Shown here piece by piece: positions 51,079-58,965 of a DNA stretch of 64,000 nt. The position numbers were made by a program, and so were the translations under genes. A model generated the notes under the pieces. The model had not been told where the DNA came from. It was given only the letters and a program-made list of their open reading frames with translations, and did no database searches. Within the stretch, counting starts at the first letter, position 1; every line of letters begins with the position of its first letter. This stretch comes from Alphaproteobacteria bacterium. Lineage in GTDB: Bacteria > Pseudomonadota > Alphaproteobacteria > JAVJVX01. Location: positions 1 through 64,000 of the forward strand of contig JAVJVX010000007.1 in assembly GCA_040220875.1 (NCBI GenBank), written 5' to 3'.

Positions 51079-52116
51079 TCAGCCCGTATTGCTGATGACT
51101 TCCCTCGGCCCGCCGATCTGGCGGCCCGTTCCCCGATAGCCGAGAAACCGGCCGTCGGGGCTGAAGATCGGCTTGCCGCTCAAGGCGACATAGGTCTTGT
51201 GGTCGGGTGGATGCTTGATCGAGCATACGAGGTCACGAAATGCGGCCCGCGCATCCACCATTTCCATGTAAGTGTGCCAGGCGTCGGCCGAATCCTCCCA
51301 ATCGATACTGGTTGCCTGGGTGCGGCCGATAAAATGGCTCGGCGGCAGCCCCAGGACATGGCGCACCTGATCGGAAAGATAGGTGAATCGCATATCAGGC
51401 CCGGTCTCCCAGAACCAGTCCCCGGACATTTCGGCAAAATCCCGGAACTGATCGAGAAGCGCTTCCCGCTCCAGCTCGAGAGTGACCATCTCGCGGATCG
51501 TCTCACCGAGATAGCGAGCGAATACGTACATGGCGGCCATGAAGATCACCATAAGGATGGCCAGCGTCGTGTGCATGACCGTGCCCATGCTCGCCACGCT
51601 GATGGTGATGAAGGGCATGCTGGCAAAAAAGAAGGCGTGGAAGGCCCGCATGTAATGGCTCGACACGACGAGCGCGCCCGCTCCCATGCCGCCGATCACG
51701 AGGATAAGGAAAACCTGGAGCGGCAAGGCATCCGGGGTGAACAGCAATATACCGGCCGCGCCCCAGGTCAGGCCCTGCAACCCGGCGCCGAGCAGATACA
51801 CATGGGACCAGAAGCGGATGTTCCGGCGATCGAGCGGCGTACGGTTGAACCGCCACCAGGCCAGCATGCGGAACCCCGCGACCAGCAGCACCGCCCCGGT
51901 CCAGGCGGCGAGCAGCCCCGATTCCGCCTCCAGTGTGAAGACCACCGCGACCAGAACGGCGTTGATTGAATTGATGATTGCGGCACCGGGAACGCCGCGA
52001 AAAACTCGCGGCACCAGGGCGAGGAGAAGGCGTTCCTTTTCGGTCGCCATGGCGATGGCCGCCGTGGGTCCGGGTTCGGACTCGGAAAAGCGACTGCTGG
52101 ACGCATCACGTGTCAT
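51079..52116 (-). CDS. Membrane PAS-domain protein without an output domain
   Basis: A 345-residue protein with about six or seven hydrophobic helices (about residues 40-200), then a PAS domain (about 215-340) with MSGDWFWETGPDMRFTYLS and FSPDGRFLGYRGTGRQI. In related proteins this input pair precedes a GGDEF, EAL or histidine kinase domain, but here the frame ends right after PAS. No fragment of an output domain follows downstream, where glcF ends 13 nt away. It could be a truncated sensor or a PAS-only adaptor. Confidence 0.8.
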   Translation of the reverse strand: MTRDASSSRFSESEPGPTAAIAMATEKERLLLALVPRVFRGVPGAAIINSINAVLVAVVFTLEAESGLLAAWTGAVLLVAGFRMLAWWRFNRTPLDRRNIRFWSHVYLLGAGLQGLTWGAAGILLFTPDALPLQVFLILVIGGMGAGALVVSSHYMRAFHAFFFASMPFITISVASMGTVMHTTLAILMVIFMAAMYVFARYLGETIREMVTLELEREALLDQFRDFAEMSGDWFWETGPDMRFTYLSDQVRHVLGLPPSHFIGRTQATSIDWEDSADAWHTYMEMVDARAAFRDLVCSIKHPPDHKTYVALSGKPIFSPDGRFLGYRGTGRQIGGPREVISNTG

Positions 52117-52341
52117 CGAGTGGCCCCCATTCTCGCGGGACGCGGAACTGCGGTCGCCTGGACCGTTCGAGGACGTTGGCGCGTCTTTCCCCGGCCGCCT
52201 GGCACTGGCACTGGCACTTTATGATCTTGTTCCAACCGGCGAAGCATACGGCAGCCCGGCCAATAGACAAATCGACTTGATCGCGATTTTGTGCATGAGG
52301 CGCGGCCGAGAGGGTGGGTGACCGGAAGATCCGCCGAAAGC

Positions 52342-53037
52342 TCAGTATTCGTCGATATAGGCGCGGCGCACCGGCCGCAGGCTATCGTCCAGCTCGTAAA
52401 CGAGCGGCCGGCCGGTCGGGATCTCGAAGCCCGGTATGTCAGCGTCCGAAATGCCGTCGATGTGCTTGACCAGGGCTCTGAGGCTGTTGCCGTGGGCTGC
52501 GACGAGTATTTCTTCGCCCGCTTCGAGCGTCGAAGTAATCTCGCTGTTCCAATAGGGCAGGACACGGGCGATCGTGTCCTTCAGGCTCTCGGTGTGGGGC
52601 AACTGATCGGGCGCGAGCGAGGTGTAGCGCGGGTCATCATCCGGAAGACGTGGATCGCCGCTTTCGAGGGCGGGAGGCGGCGTGTCGAAACTGCGACGCC
52701 ACGTGAAAACCTGCTCGTCGCCGTATTTTGCCGCTGTCTCGGCCTTGTCGAGCCCTTGCAGCGCGCCGTAATGGCGCTCGTTCAGACGCCAGGTCTTTTC
52801 GACCGGAATCCACATCCGGTCGAGCCGGTAGAGGGCAAGATCGAGGGTGCGGATGGCGCGCTTGAGATAAGAGGTATAGGCCCGGTCGAAACGGAAACCC
52901 GCCTCCCTGAGCGCTTCGCCGGCTTCCAGCGCCTCGGTCACGCCGGCCTCGGTCAGGTCCACATCCGTCCAGCCGGTGAAGCGGTTCTGGAGGTTCCATT
53001 CGCTTTGGCCGTGGCGCAGAAGAACGAGACGGGGCAT
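52342..53037 (-). CDS. gpmA: 2,3-bisphosphoglycerate-dependent phosphoglycerate mutase
   Basis: GpmA interconverts 3- and 2-phosphoglycerate in glycolysis and gluconeogenesis. The 231-residue product has [21 protein letters not shown] (His9 is phosphorylated), [17 protein letters not shown] and the second His in [17 protein letters not shown] family-length enzyme. It reads from the same strand as panD, with 28 nt between. Confidence 0.96.
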   Translation of the reverse strand: MPRLVLLRHGQSEWNLQNRFTGWTDVDLTEAGVTEALEAGEALREAGFRFDRAYTSYLKRAIRTLDLALYRLDRMWIPVEKTWRLNERHYGALQGLDKAETAAKYGDEQVFTWRRSFDTPPPALESGDPRLPDDDPRYTSLAPDQLPHTESLKDTIARVLPYWNSEITSTLEAGEEILVAAHGNSLRALVKHIDGISDADIPGFEIPTGRPLVYELDDSLRPVRRAYIDEY

Positions 53038-53065
53038 GGCGGATCAACCCGGTACCGGATCGGCG

Positions 53066-53446
53066 TTAGCCGTTCAGCGCAACGGCGTGCGGAGTCGCTC
53101 GGCGCGGGCGGTTATGGTCGTCCACGTAAACCAGACGCGGATGCCAACTGCGGGCCGCCTCGCGGCTGATATCGCAATAGGCGGCGATGATCAGCAAGTT
53201 CCCCTTGGTCGCGAGATGGGCGGCCGCGCCGTTGACCTGGACAACTCCCGAATCGGCCGGGCCCTCAATCACATAGGTCTCGAACCGGGCGCCGGTGGTG
53301 ACATTGTAAACCGCGATCTGCTGATAAGGGACGAGATCGGCGAGCGTCATCAGCGTCCAGTCGAGGGTGAGACTGCCCTCGTAGTGAAGATCGGCGTCGG
53401 TCACTGTCGCCCGGTGAATCTTGGACTGGAGAACCTTGATCTGCAT
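53066..53446 (-). CDS. panD: Aspartate 1-decarboxylase precursor PanD
   Basis: PanD makes beta-alanine for pantothenate. The 126-residue proenzyme starts MQIKVLQSKIHRATVTDADL and has HYEGSLTLD; cleavage between Gly24 and Ser25 generates the pyruvoyl cofactor. NGAAAHLATKGNLLIIAAY is typical. The start at 53446 is set by the conserved N-terminus; the longer frame is not supported. No panZ/panM was seen. Confidence 0.96.
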   Translation of the reverse strand: MQIKVLQSKIHRATVTDADLHYEGSLTLDWTLMTLADLVPYQQIAVYNVTTGARFETYVIEGPADSGVVQVNGAAAHLATKGNLLIIAAYCDISREAARSWHPRLVYVDDHNRPRRATPHAVALNG

Positions 53447-53582
53447 GGCAAAGCCCGCACGTTGGAAACCCAATTGCAACAAACGGCCGCTGTGTAGCAC
53501 AAAGCGCCATGTTGCGCTGCAAAAAAATGAGGCTTTCCGGCCCGTCTGTAAAGGGGGGAGCGGGCCTGTTCGGGCCTATTCG

Positions 53583-54095
53583 CTAGAGCGGTACGGCCAG
53601 CAGGTTTTGAATGGCGCCGGTATCCGCGATCACGCTACGCTCCTTGAACCGGGGTCCGTCACCATCCATCACGATGCGATCGAGATACCGGCCGACCGAG
53701 AAAATCCGCGTCTCGCCGTCCAGTGACGTCTGGGTCACCTGGTAGCTCGAATGGACGTGATAGACCTCGTTCTCCTCGGCCAGGACACGAATATTGGTGA
53801 CCAGATGGCGGGCGTAGTGCGGATTATAGATATTGGCTTCGCGCAAGGAGACCACACGATCGCGCAGCATGCCCTTGCTGTCGCAGAATACCACCGCCAT
53901 CGGGAGGTTCCCGTCATAGTTTTCGCGGCTCGTGATGCGATAGACGCAGTCATCGGTAAACAGGCCGACCCATTCCTCGAACTCCGAATCGTCGAGCAGG
54001 CGCGCCGCGTCGGCGATCAGCGTCTCGATCTGAAGCTGGCGCTCGGGAGAGACGTGGACCATCACCGGACGGATTTTGGTGGCCAGATCGCTCAT
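53583..54095 (-). CDS. Aromatic-ring-hydroxylating dioxygenase small (beta) subunit
   Basis: A 170-residue NTF2-like beta subunit. ARLLDDSEFEEWVGLFTDDC, RHLVTNIRVL and FSVGRYLDRIV follow the family pattern. It overlaps the large-subunit stop by 4 nt, giving a classical alpha3-beta3-type pair. No ferredoxin or reductase gene lies next to it. No clear terminator was found in the 136 nt before panD, although a T7 run (53521-53527, reverse strand) is present. Confidence 0.92.
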   Translation of the reverse strand: MSDLATKIRPVMVHVSPERQLQIETLIADAARLLDDSEFEEWVGLFTDDCVYRITSRENYDGNLPMAVVFCDSKGMLRDRVVSLREANIYNPHYARHLVTNIRVLAEENEVYHVHSSYQVTQTSLDGETRIFSVGRYLDRIVMDGDGPRFKERSVIADTGAIQNLLAVPL

Positions 54096-55399
54096 GCGCT
54101 GCCTCCCGCCGGGGCGTAGCCCATGAACCGCGCATACTCGCGCCACATGCCCCGGATCGGCACCTCGGTGACAAGGTGTGTCTGGGTTTCGATCGGGCCG
54201 TCCCCGCCCATGTCGAGAACGGACAGCTCGCGGCGGCCCTGTCCGGCCGCTTTTTGCACCAGCCGCGTGGCCTCGCCGTCCTCCATCGAGATGAATCCGG
54301 CCGGGCCGATCATGTTGGCCTGCTTGAGGCGGAACGAATCCATTTCCGCGTCATCGTCAGCATAGCCGAAATATGTCCAGTAAAGCTCGAACGCGTCGGG
54401 CCCCTTGGGAATGATTTTTCGAGTGGCCAGTGTGTTGGCGATTTGCTGGATGACGACGCTCGGGAACAAAAGAGTGATCAGGTTCGAAATGCCGTCCTCG
54501 AACTCGGGACGCCCCTTCATCAGGGACGGATCAGACAGTTTGAAGGCCGATTGATTCTCGCTGACGCCCTTGAAACTGGTCTCGTCATAGGCGTCTTTAA
54601 GCGTTGCCTTGTCGTCCGTCCCGGCCTTGGCGAACAGTGCCGAGTGGCGGCCCAGTTGGTCCAGCACGACGCCGCCCTTCTGGGTCGAGCGATAGGTTCC
54701 GAACGTTGCATGGAAAAGATGCAGCAGGCCCGCGTGATAGGGGTCCTTGGTGTTCTCGGCATAGAGTTTCCAGTTCGCCGGGATGGCCTGGCGCGCGTAG
54801 CCCAGCACCTTGAGGGGCTTGTAGAACACCCGGTCGACATAGGCGAGCACTTCCGGGCCGATGTAATCCGCGAACGGCTCGACCTCCTCGCTGAAGGTGC
54901 CGAAGATGCCCCCCTTGTGGCAGGCGACGCGGACGCGCTCGAGCCCGTGTTCCTTCAGATCGAAGCTCTTGGCCATTCCACCCTGGCCCTTGATCCCCCG
55001 CCGGTAGGGCACACCCTGAAGGTTGCCTTCCAGATCAAAGCTCCACTGATGATAGACACAGGTGTGCGTGTGGTCGTCCACGGTGCCGCGCAGCTTGCGG
55101 CACAGGACCGCGCCGCGATGGGTGCACTTGTTGAGAAACGCAGCGACCTCGCCGGCCTCGGTCCGGTTCACGATGATCGACGTATCGCCAATGAAGCTGA
55201 GGAAGAAATCCCCGGGATTGGGAATCTCGGCTTCGAGACCGATATAGGACCATGTGTGGCCCCGAAAGATCCGCGCTTGCTCGCGATCGTAAATTTCCTG
55301 GTCCGTGTAAACCCGATAAGGGACGCGGGAGTAGTCGCTTGCCGGCCAGACCAAATCAGCGCCGTGGACGCCGGTGGATGGCGTGGAATCGGGACACAT
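54092..55399 (-). CDS. Rieske dioxygenase large (alpha) subunit, salicylate/anthranilate type
   Basis: A 435-residue oxygenase. The Rieske 2Fe-2S ligands are Cys92/His94 (CTHRGAVLC) and Cys114/His117 (CVYHQW). The non-haem iron site uses His222 and His227, with bridging Asp219 (NTKDPYHAGLLH). The overall pattern resembles salicylate 5-hydroxylase and anthranilate dioxygenase alpha subunits. Start at 55399 is behind GGAGGAGG, a strong ribosome site; the upstream frame to 55447 is not needed. Substrate not assignable. Confidence 0.92.
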   Translation of the reverse strand: MCPDSTPSTGVHGADLVWPASDYSRVPYRVYTDQEIYDREQARIFRGHTWSYIGLEAEIPNPGDFFLSFIGDTSIIVNRTEAGEVAAFLNKCTHRGAVLCRKLRGTVDDHTHTCVYHQWSFDLEGNLQGVPYRRGIKGQGGMAKSFDLKEHGLERVRVACHKGGIFGTFSEEVEPFADYIGPEVLAYVDRVFYKPLKVLGYARQAIPANWKLYAENTKDPYHAGLLHLFHATFGTYRSTQKGGVVLDQLGRHSALFAKAGTDDKATLKDAYDETSFKGVSENQSAFKLSDPSLMKGRPEFEDGISNLITLLFPSVVIQQIANTLATRKIIPKGPDAFELYWTYFGYADDDAEMDSFRLKQANMIGPAGFISMEDGEATRLVQKAAGQGRRELSVLDMGGDGPIETQTHLVTEVPIRGMWREYARFMGYAPAGGSA

Positions 55400-55623
55400 T
55401 AGCTTTCCTCCTCCTTTTCGTGCCGTTACCCCGGCCCGGTCTGACATCTGCGAGGGGCCGTGGCCCGGTGGCCCAGCGTAACCCAGAATCCTTCCGTTGT
55501 CAGTCGCGCAACCGAAGTTCGCGCGACACCGGGCCGGCCCATTTGCCGGCGTACGGGACTCTTGGCGTCTCGGGCTGTTTTCCGCTAGGGTTTGGCCGCA
55601 TCAGGAGACAGACGGAGTTTGCC

Positions 55624-55866
55624 GTGCAGACCATTTTCGTATTGATCAAATGCGAACTGGGGAAGGCCTACGAGGTGGCCGACCAGACCGTGGAGAATGT
55701 GCCGGAGGTCTCCGAGGTGCACTCGGTCTCGGGCCAGTATGACCTGCTGGTGAAATGCGTCCTCGACAGCAAGGCCGATATCGGACATTTCGTCACCGAG
55801 AAGCTGCAGCCGCTGCCCGGAGTCAAGGACACGTTCACCATAATTGCCTTCAAGGCATTTACTTGA
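55624..55866 (+). CDS. Stand-alone Lrp/AsnC ligand-binding (RAM) domain protein
   Basis: An 80-residue protein consisting only of the Lrp/AsnC effector domain: LIKCELGKAYEVADQTVENV, VHSVSGQYDLLVKC and VKDTFTIIAFKAF. The DNA-binding helix-turn-helix of full Lrp proteins is absent. GTG start at 55624 gives exactly the domain. Such proteins form decamers or octamers that bind small effectors; here the partner is unknown. Its stop lies 8 nt inside the convergent TonB-like gene. Confidence 0.88.
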   Translation: MQTIFVLIKCELGKAYEVADQTVENVPEVSEVHSVSGQYDLLVKCVLDSKADIGHFVTEKLQPLPGVKDTFTIIAFKAFT

Positions 55867-56563
55867 GGCGAAAGACGACCGGAATCGAGACGCTCGCCGT
55901 CACCGGGACACCGTCGCGCCGACCGGGCAAGAACCGCCAATCCCTGACCGCTTCCATCGCCGCCTGATCGAGGGCGGCCACGCCGCTGCTCTGGACGATC
56001 TGCACGGCCGTGCTTGAACCGCTCGCCGTCACTTCAGCCTCCAGCACCACCCGGCCTTCCTGATTTCGGCGCCGCGCGCTCAGCGGATAATGGGGCTTGC
56101 GGTTATTGAGCTGCGCGGGCCGGTAGTCGGGCGCTGCGACAGCGGCCGCGCGTCCGGGGGAAACCCTGGCCGGCGGCACCGGCTCGCGTGGCTCGGCTCC
56201 CTGGGTCCCCGATGATACCGTGCCCGGCACTGGCGGCGGGGCGGGCGAGGGTACGGGTGGCCGGACGGTGGGCAAGGTTGCGAGTGAGGCTGTCGGACTC
56301 GCGAAAGGGGTGGCGCCGGCCCGCGCCGGATCGGCCGGGGGCTCGGCGTGCGACGGCGGCTGCGCCGGCTCGGCGCGCGACGCGGCGGGGGCAGGCAGAC
56401 CGGAGATTTCGACTTCGACCTGTCGGGTCTGGAATCGGGGCGCCTCGATTGCGCCCCATGCCAGCAGTCCCGCTACGGCAACGCTGTGGACGGCGAGTGA
56501 CCAGCCGCCGGCGGTAAGCCAGAGCGGGAGAGGGGGAGCAGCAGCGCGCGCCTTGTCGATCAT
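55859..56563 (-). CDS. TonB-family protein (energy transducer), B12 riboswitch-controlled
   Basis: A 234-residue protein: cytosolic Lys/Arg start, one membrane helix (about residues 16-36), a Pro/Ala-rich periplasmic linker (about 55-150) and a TonB C-terminal domain with NNRKPHYPLSARRRNQEGRV and SSGVAALDQAAMEAVRDWRF. The TonB box partner, exbB and exbD are not in the window. A cobalamin riboswitch lies upstream, so it probably energises a B12/cobinamide outer-membrane receptor encoded elsewhere. Confidence 0.88.
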   Translation of the reverse strand: MIDKARAAAPPLPLWLTAGGWSLAVHSVAVAGLLAWGAIEAPRFQTRQVEVEISGLPAPAASRAEPAQPPSHAEPPADPARAGATPFASPTASLATLPTVRPPVPSPAPPPVPGTVSSGTQGAEPREPVPPARVSPGRAAAVAAPDYRPAQLNNRKPHYPLSARRRNQEGRVVLEAEVTASGSSTAVQIVQSSGVAALDQAAMEAVRDWRFLPGRRDGVPVTASVSIPVVFRLK

Positions 56564-56633
56564 ACGTCCGCAATCCGGGGCCGGGTCTGGTCTGGCGTCA
56601 AGATCTCTCGACACCTTCGCGTGAGCCTGAACC

Positions 56634-56691
56634 GCGTCATCCGGACGGATGGACCGCACCCCGGACCGCCTCGCCCCGGAGTGGATGACGC
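56634..56691 (-). promoter_or_regulatory. Inverted repeat in the riboswitch expression platform
   Basis: GCGTCATCC (56634-56642) and GGATGACGC (56683-56691) form a perfect 9-bp stem around a 40-nt GC-rich loop in the RNA between aptamer and start codon. It starts 3 nt after the aptamer and could be the switching stem. There is no U tract, so simple intrinsic termination is unlikely. Confidence 0.5.
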
Positions 56692-56694
56692 TGT

Positions 56695-56901
56695 CGATGG
56701 CAGGTCTCCTGACTCCCGGGTCGCGGCCTCTGCACCCACCTTCCCAGGACGCTGCCGTCCCAGTGGCTTCATCGATGCGGCTCGCCGGTCACAGTTGCGA
56801 GGGCAGTCCCGGAATCTGCCGGCGCGGGTTGCCGCGCAGGCACCACCGGATTCCCTTTTCCCTACCGCGCGCCACGTCCGGCGTCTGGTAGAAGACCATC
56901 G
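56695..56901 (-). promoter_or_regulatory. Cobalamin (B12) riboswitch
   Basis: Read on the reverse strand, the conserved elements appear in order: GAAAAGGGAATCCGGTG (about 56845-56861), CTGCCCTCGCAACTGTGACC (56787-56806), GCCACTGG (56760-56767), CTGGGAAGG, and the B12 box GTCAGGAGACCTGCC (56699-56713). The ends CGATGG (56901-56896) and CCATCG (56700-56695) close as a P1 stem. It precedes the TonB-like gene by 131 nt and should lower expression when adenosylcobalamin or another cobalamin is abundant. Confidence 0.95.
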
Positions 56902-57097
56902 GCAGGCGAGAGCTTAATAAGGCCTTCGCCCGCGAACAAGCGCTCGTGTGTCGTCAGGCCCCTCCCGGCTCGGGCTTTTCCTTCCGGCGGGCAGAAGAGC
57001 TTGGCCTTCCGGCGGCCTGCTTGCTACAACTCACCGGAAATAAAGCTAGACGGCCGGTCGGGGGCGGCGGGCCGGCAGATCCCCGGGAGGTAATCGC

Positions 57098-57847
57098 ATG
57101 GCCAACAAGAAACGCGTCAAGATCATTTTCCCCGTGCCACTGAACGAACACACGCGGGGCATGGTCGAGCCGCAGATTCCGCCCGAAATGGTGCGGCCGG
57201 AATTCGAGATCGAGTTCGTCGGCTCAAAGGGCCTGATGTCTCTGGCCAGCAGCTACTACGATATGCTGATCATGGAGATGATCGTGTTCGAGGCCGGGCT
57301 TAAATCGGAAGAAGAAGGCTTTGATTGCGTGTGCATCAATACGGTCAGCGATTCCGCGCTGGCCGCCCTGCGTTCGCGCCTGACAATTCCCGTGATCGGC
57401 CCCGGCCAGTCCGCCTTCCACACGGCGGCGATGCTGGGCAAGAAGTTTTCGATCATCTCGATGTGGGATGAATGGTTCCCGATGTATCGAAAATCGCTGC
57501 GTGAGTACGGACTTGAGGACAAGGTCGCCTCGCTACGCTCGATCAATACGCGCCCGGACGTGCAGGAATTGCTGGCCGGCAAGGAGGAAATCGTTTTCGG
57601 CAAGCTCGAGGAGCAGGCGCGCAAGGCGATCGATGAGGATGGAGCCGACGTGATCGTGCTGGGCTCGACCACCATGCATCAGTCTCACAAATACCTGTCC
57701 GAGAAGCTGCCGGTGCCGGTCATCAATCCTGGCCAGATTGCCTACAAGCTCTGCGAGGTTTTCCTCGAGCTTGGGCTCTCGCATTCCAAGAAGGCGTTTC
57801 CGACGCCGGAAAAGCCGCAGGACGACCATATTTTTGCGCCGCGATAA
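57098..57847 (+). CDS. Aspartate/glutamate/hydantoin racemase-family protein
   Basis: A 249-residue Asp/Glu racemase fold protein. The first half has DCVCINTVSDSALAALRSRL, with Cys79 in the catalytic position. In the second half the usual LGCxG is replaced by LGSTTMHQ, so the second catalytic Cys is Ser190 and classic two-base racemisation is doubtful. ATG at 57098 has GGGAGGT upstream. It opens the forward cluster that holds SDR, Rieske and flavin reductase genes. Confidence 0.85.
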   Translation: MANKKRVKIIFPVPLNEHTRGMVEPQIPPEMVRPEFEIEFVGSKGLMSLASSYYDMLIMEMIVFEAGLKSEEEGFDCVCINTVSDSALAALRSRLTIPVIGPGQSAFHTAAMLGKKFSIISMWDEWFPMYRKSLREYGLEDKVASLRSINTRPDVQELLAGKEEIVFGKLEEQARKAIDEDGADVIVLGSTTMHQSHKYLSEKLPVPVINPGQIAYKLCEVFLELGLSHSKKAFPTPEKPQDDHIFAPR

Positions 57848-57928
57848 GGGCAGGGGGAGCGCCCGGGGGAACCGGGCCAGGGCTGCGCGAGTCCGCCATA
57901 CACAACATCGCACACGAGGGGCACGAAC

Positions 57929-58663
57929 ATGGAAATCAAGGGCGCGGTCGCGCTGGTCACCGGCGCGAATGGAGGATTGGGGACCGCTTTTGTCCGGGGC
58001 CTGCTGAAGGCGGGCGCGAAACACGTCTATGCAGCGGCGCGCGATCCCGGTGCGCTGTCGGGCCTCGCCTCGGAATTTGACGATCGCATCACGACCGTTC
58101 GCCTCGACATCAACGACCCGGCGCAGGCCGCCGGCGCCGCCAGTCAGTGTTCGGATCTGAGCCTGCTGGTGAACAACGCCGGCGCAAATCTGTATGCCGG
58201 GGTGCTCGCGGATAACGCCATCGACGCCGCCCGGACCGAGATCGAGACCAACTTTTTCGGGACGCTGAACATGTGCCGCACCTTCGCGCCGGTTCTCGCC
58301 GGCAACGGCGGCGGTGGCATCATCAACATCCTGAGCATCGCCGGAATCGGCAGTTTCCCGATGATGGGCACGTATTCAGCCTCGAAGGCGGCGCAGCTTT
58401 CGCTGACGCAAAGTGTGCGGGCCGACCTGAAGGGGCAGGGCACGCGGGTCTATGCCGTGCTGCCGGCCGCGATCGACACGCCGCTGACGGCAAATTACGA
58501 GGGACCGAAGGACCCGCCCGAGGGGGTGGTCGCCGATACCCTTGCAGGTGTGATGAAGGACGAAGCCTATATCTGGCCGGTGAGTGCAGCCCATTTCCGG
58601 GACGTCGTCGGCACCGGCGGCTGGGACCTTGCCGATCAACTCGCCGCCTTTTCCGAGCAGTGA
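57929..58663 (+). CDS. Short-chain dehydrogenase/reductase
   Basis: A 244-residue SDR. The cofactor motif TGANGGLG (residues 11-18), NNAGAN, and the catalytic Ser136 (NILSIAG), Tyr149 and Lys153 (YSASK) are all present. Such enzymes oxidise alcohols to ketones, or reduce them, with NAD(P)H. In context it may act on an alcohol or ketone intermediate made by the neighbouring Rieske oxygenases. Substrate not assignable. Confidence 0.92.
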   Translation: MEIKGAVALVTGANGGLGTAFVRGLLKAGAKHVYAAARDPGALSGLASEFDDRITTVRLDINDPAQAAGAASQCSDLSLLVNNAGANLYAGVLADNAIDAARTEIETNFFGTLNMCRTFAPVLAGNGGGGIINILSIAGIGSFPMMGTYSASKAAQLSLTQSVRADLKGQGTRVYAVLPAAIDTPLTANYEGPKDPPEGVVADTLAGVMKDEAYIWPVSAAHFRDVVGTGGWDLADQLAAFSEQ

Positions 58664-58965
58664 TCCGGCGCCCGGAGTCCCGGGCGTTTCCCGCACTTCC
58701 CGTGTGGCTTTTGGGCGCAACGGATAATCGCCTGATTCGGCTCTATTTAATTTAATCTATAAAATAAGCTTTACATTCAATTTTTATTCCCTGATCCTTT
58801 GCTCCAGGTGAGGGAAGAAGCCGGGCAGGCGTCGCGGCGCTTAGTGGTAGCGGCGGCAGGATTGCGCAGGCGTCTTCAAGCGCGCATAGCAACGTCGGAG
58901 ATCAACGCGCCACGTGGACGATCTCCGGACAGACCCTGGACGACAGCTCCTGAAGGAGGCCTCAG
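58664..58965. other. 302-nt gap with an AT-rich promoter-like block before the first Rieske module
   Basis: A weak GCCCGG-AGTC-CCGGGC hairpin (58670-58685) lies right after the SDR gene. An AT-rich block at 58738-58800 (for example TATAAAATAAGC) is unlike the rest of the window and is a likely promoter region for the Rieske operon. No ORF is supported. Confidence 0.5.

Larger units (their letters stand above)
56564..57097. other. Gene-free region holding the riboswitch leader of the TonB-like gene
   Basis: The 534 nt between the TonB-like ATG and the racemase-like ATG contain the cobalamin riboswitch (56695-56901), a 130-nt expression platform on its TonB side, and about 195 nt before the racemase-like gene. 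Its ribosome site GGGAGGTAATC precedes 57098. No other ORF is convincing. Confidence 0.7.

Noticed and set aside
50737-51969. Forward 410-codon frame over the end of glcF and the PAS gene
   Set aside because: It overlaps both genes in another frame and carries Arg/Pro-rich shadow composition.
54176-55402. Forward 408-codon frame opposite the Rieske alpha/beta genes
   Set aside because: It is antisense to a fully conserved oxygenase and shows no domain.
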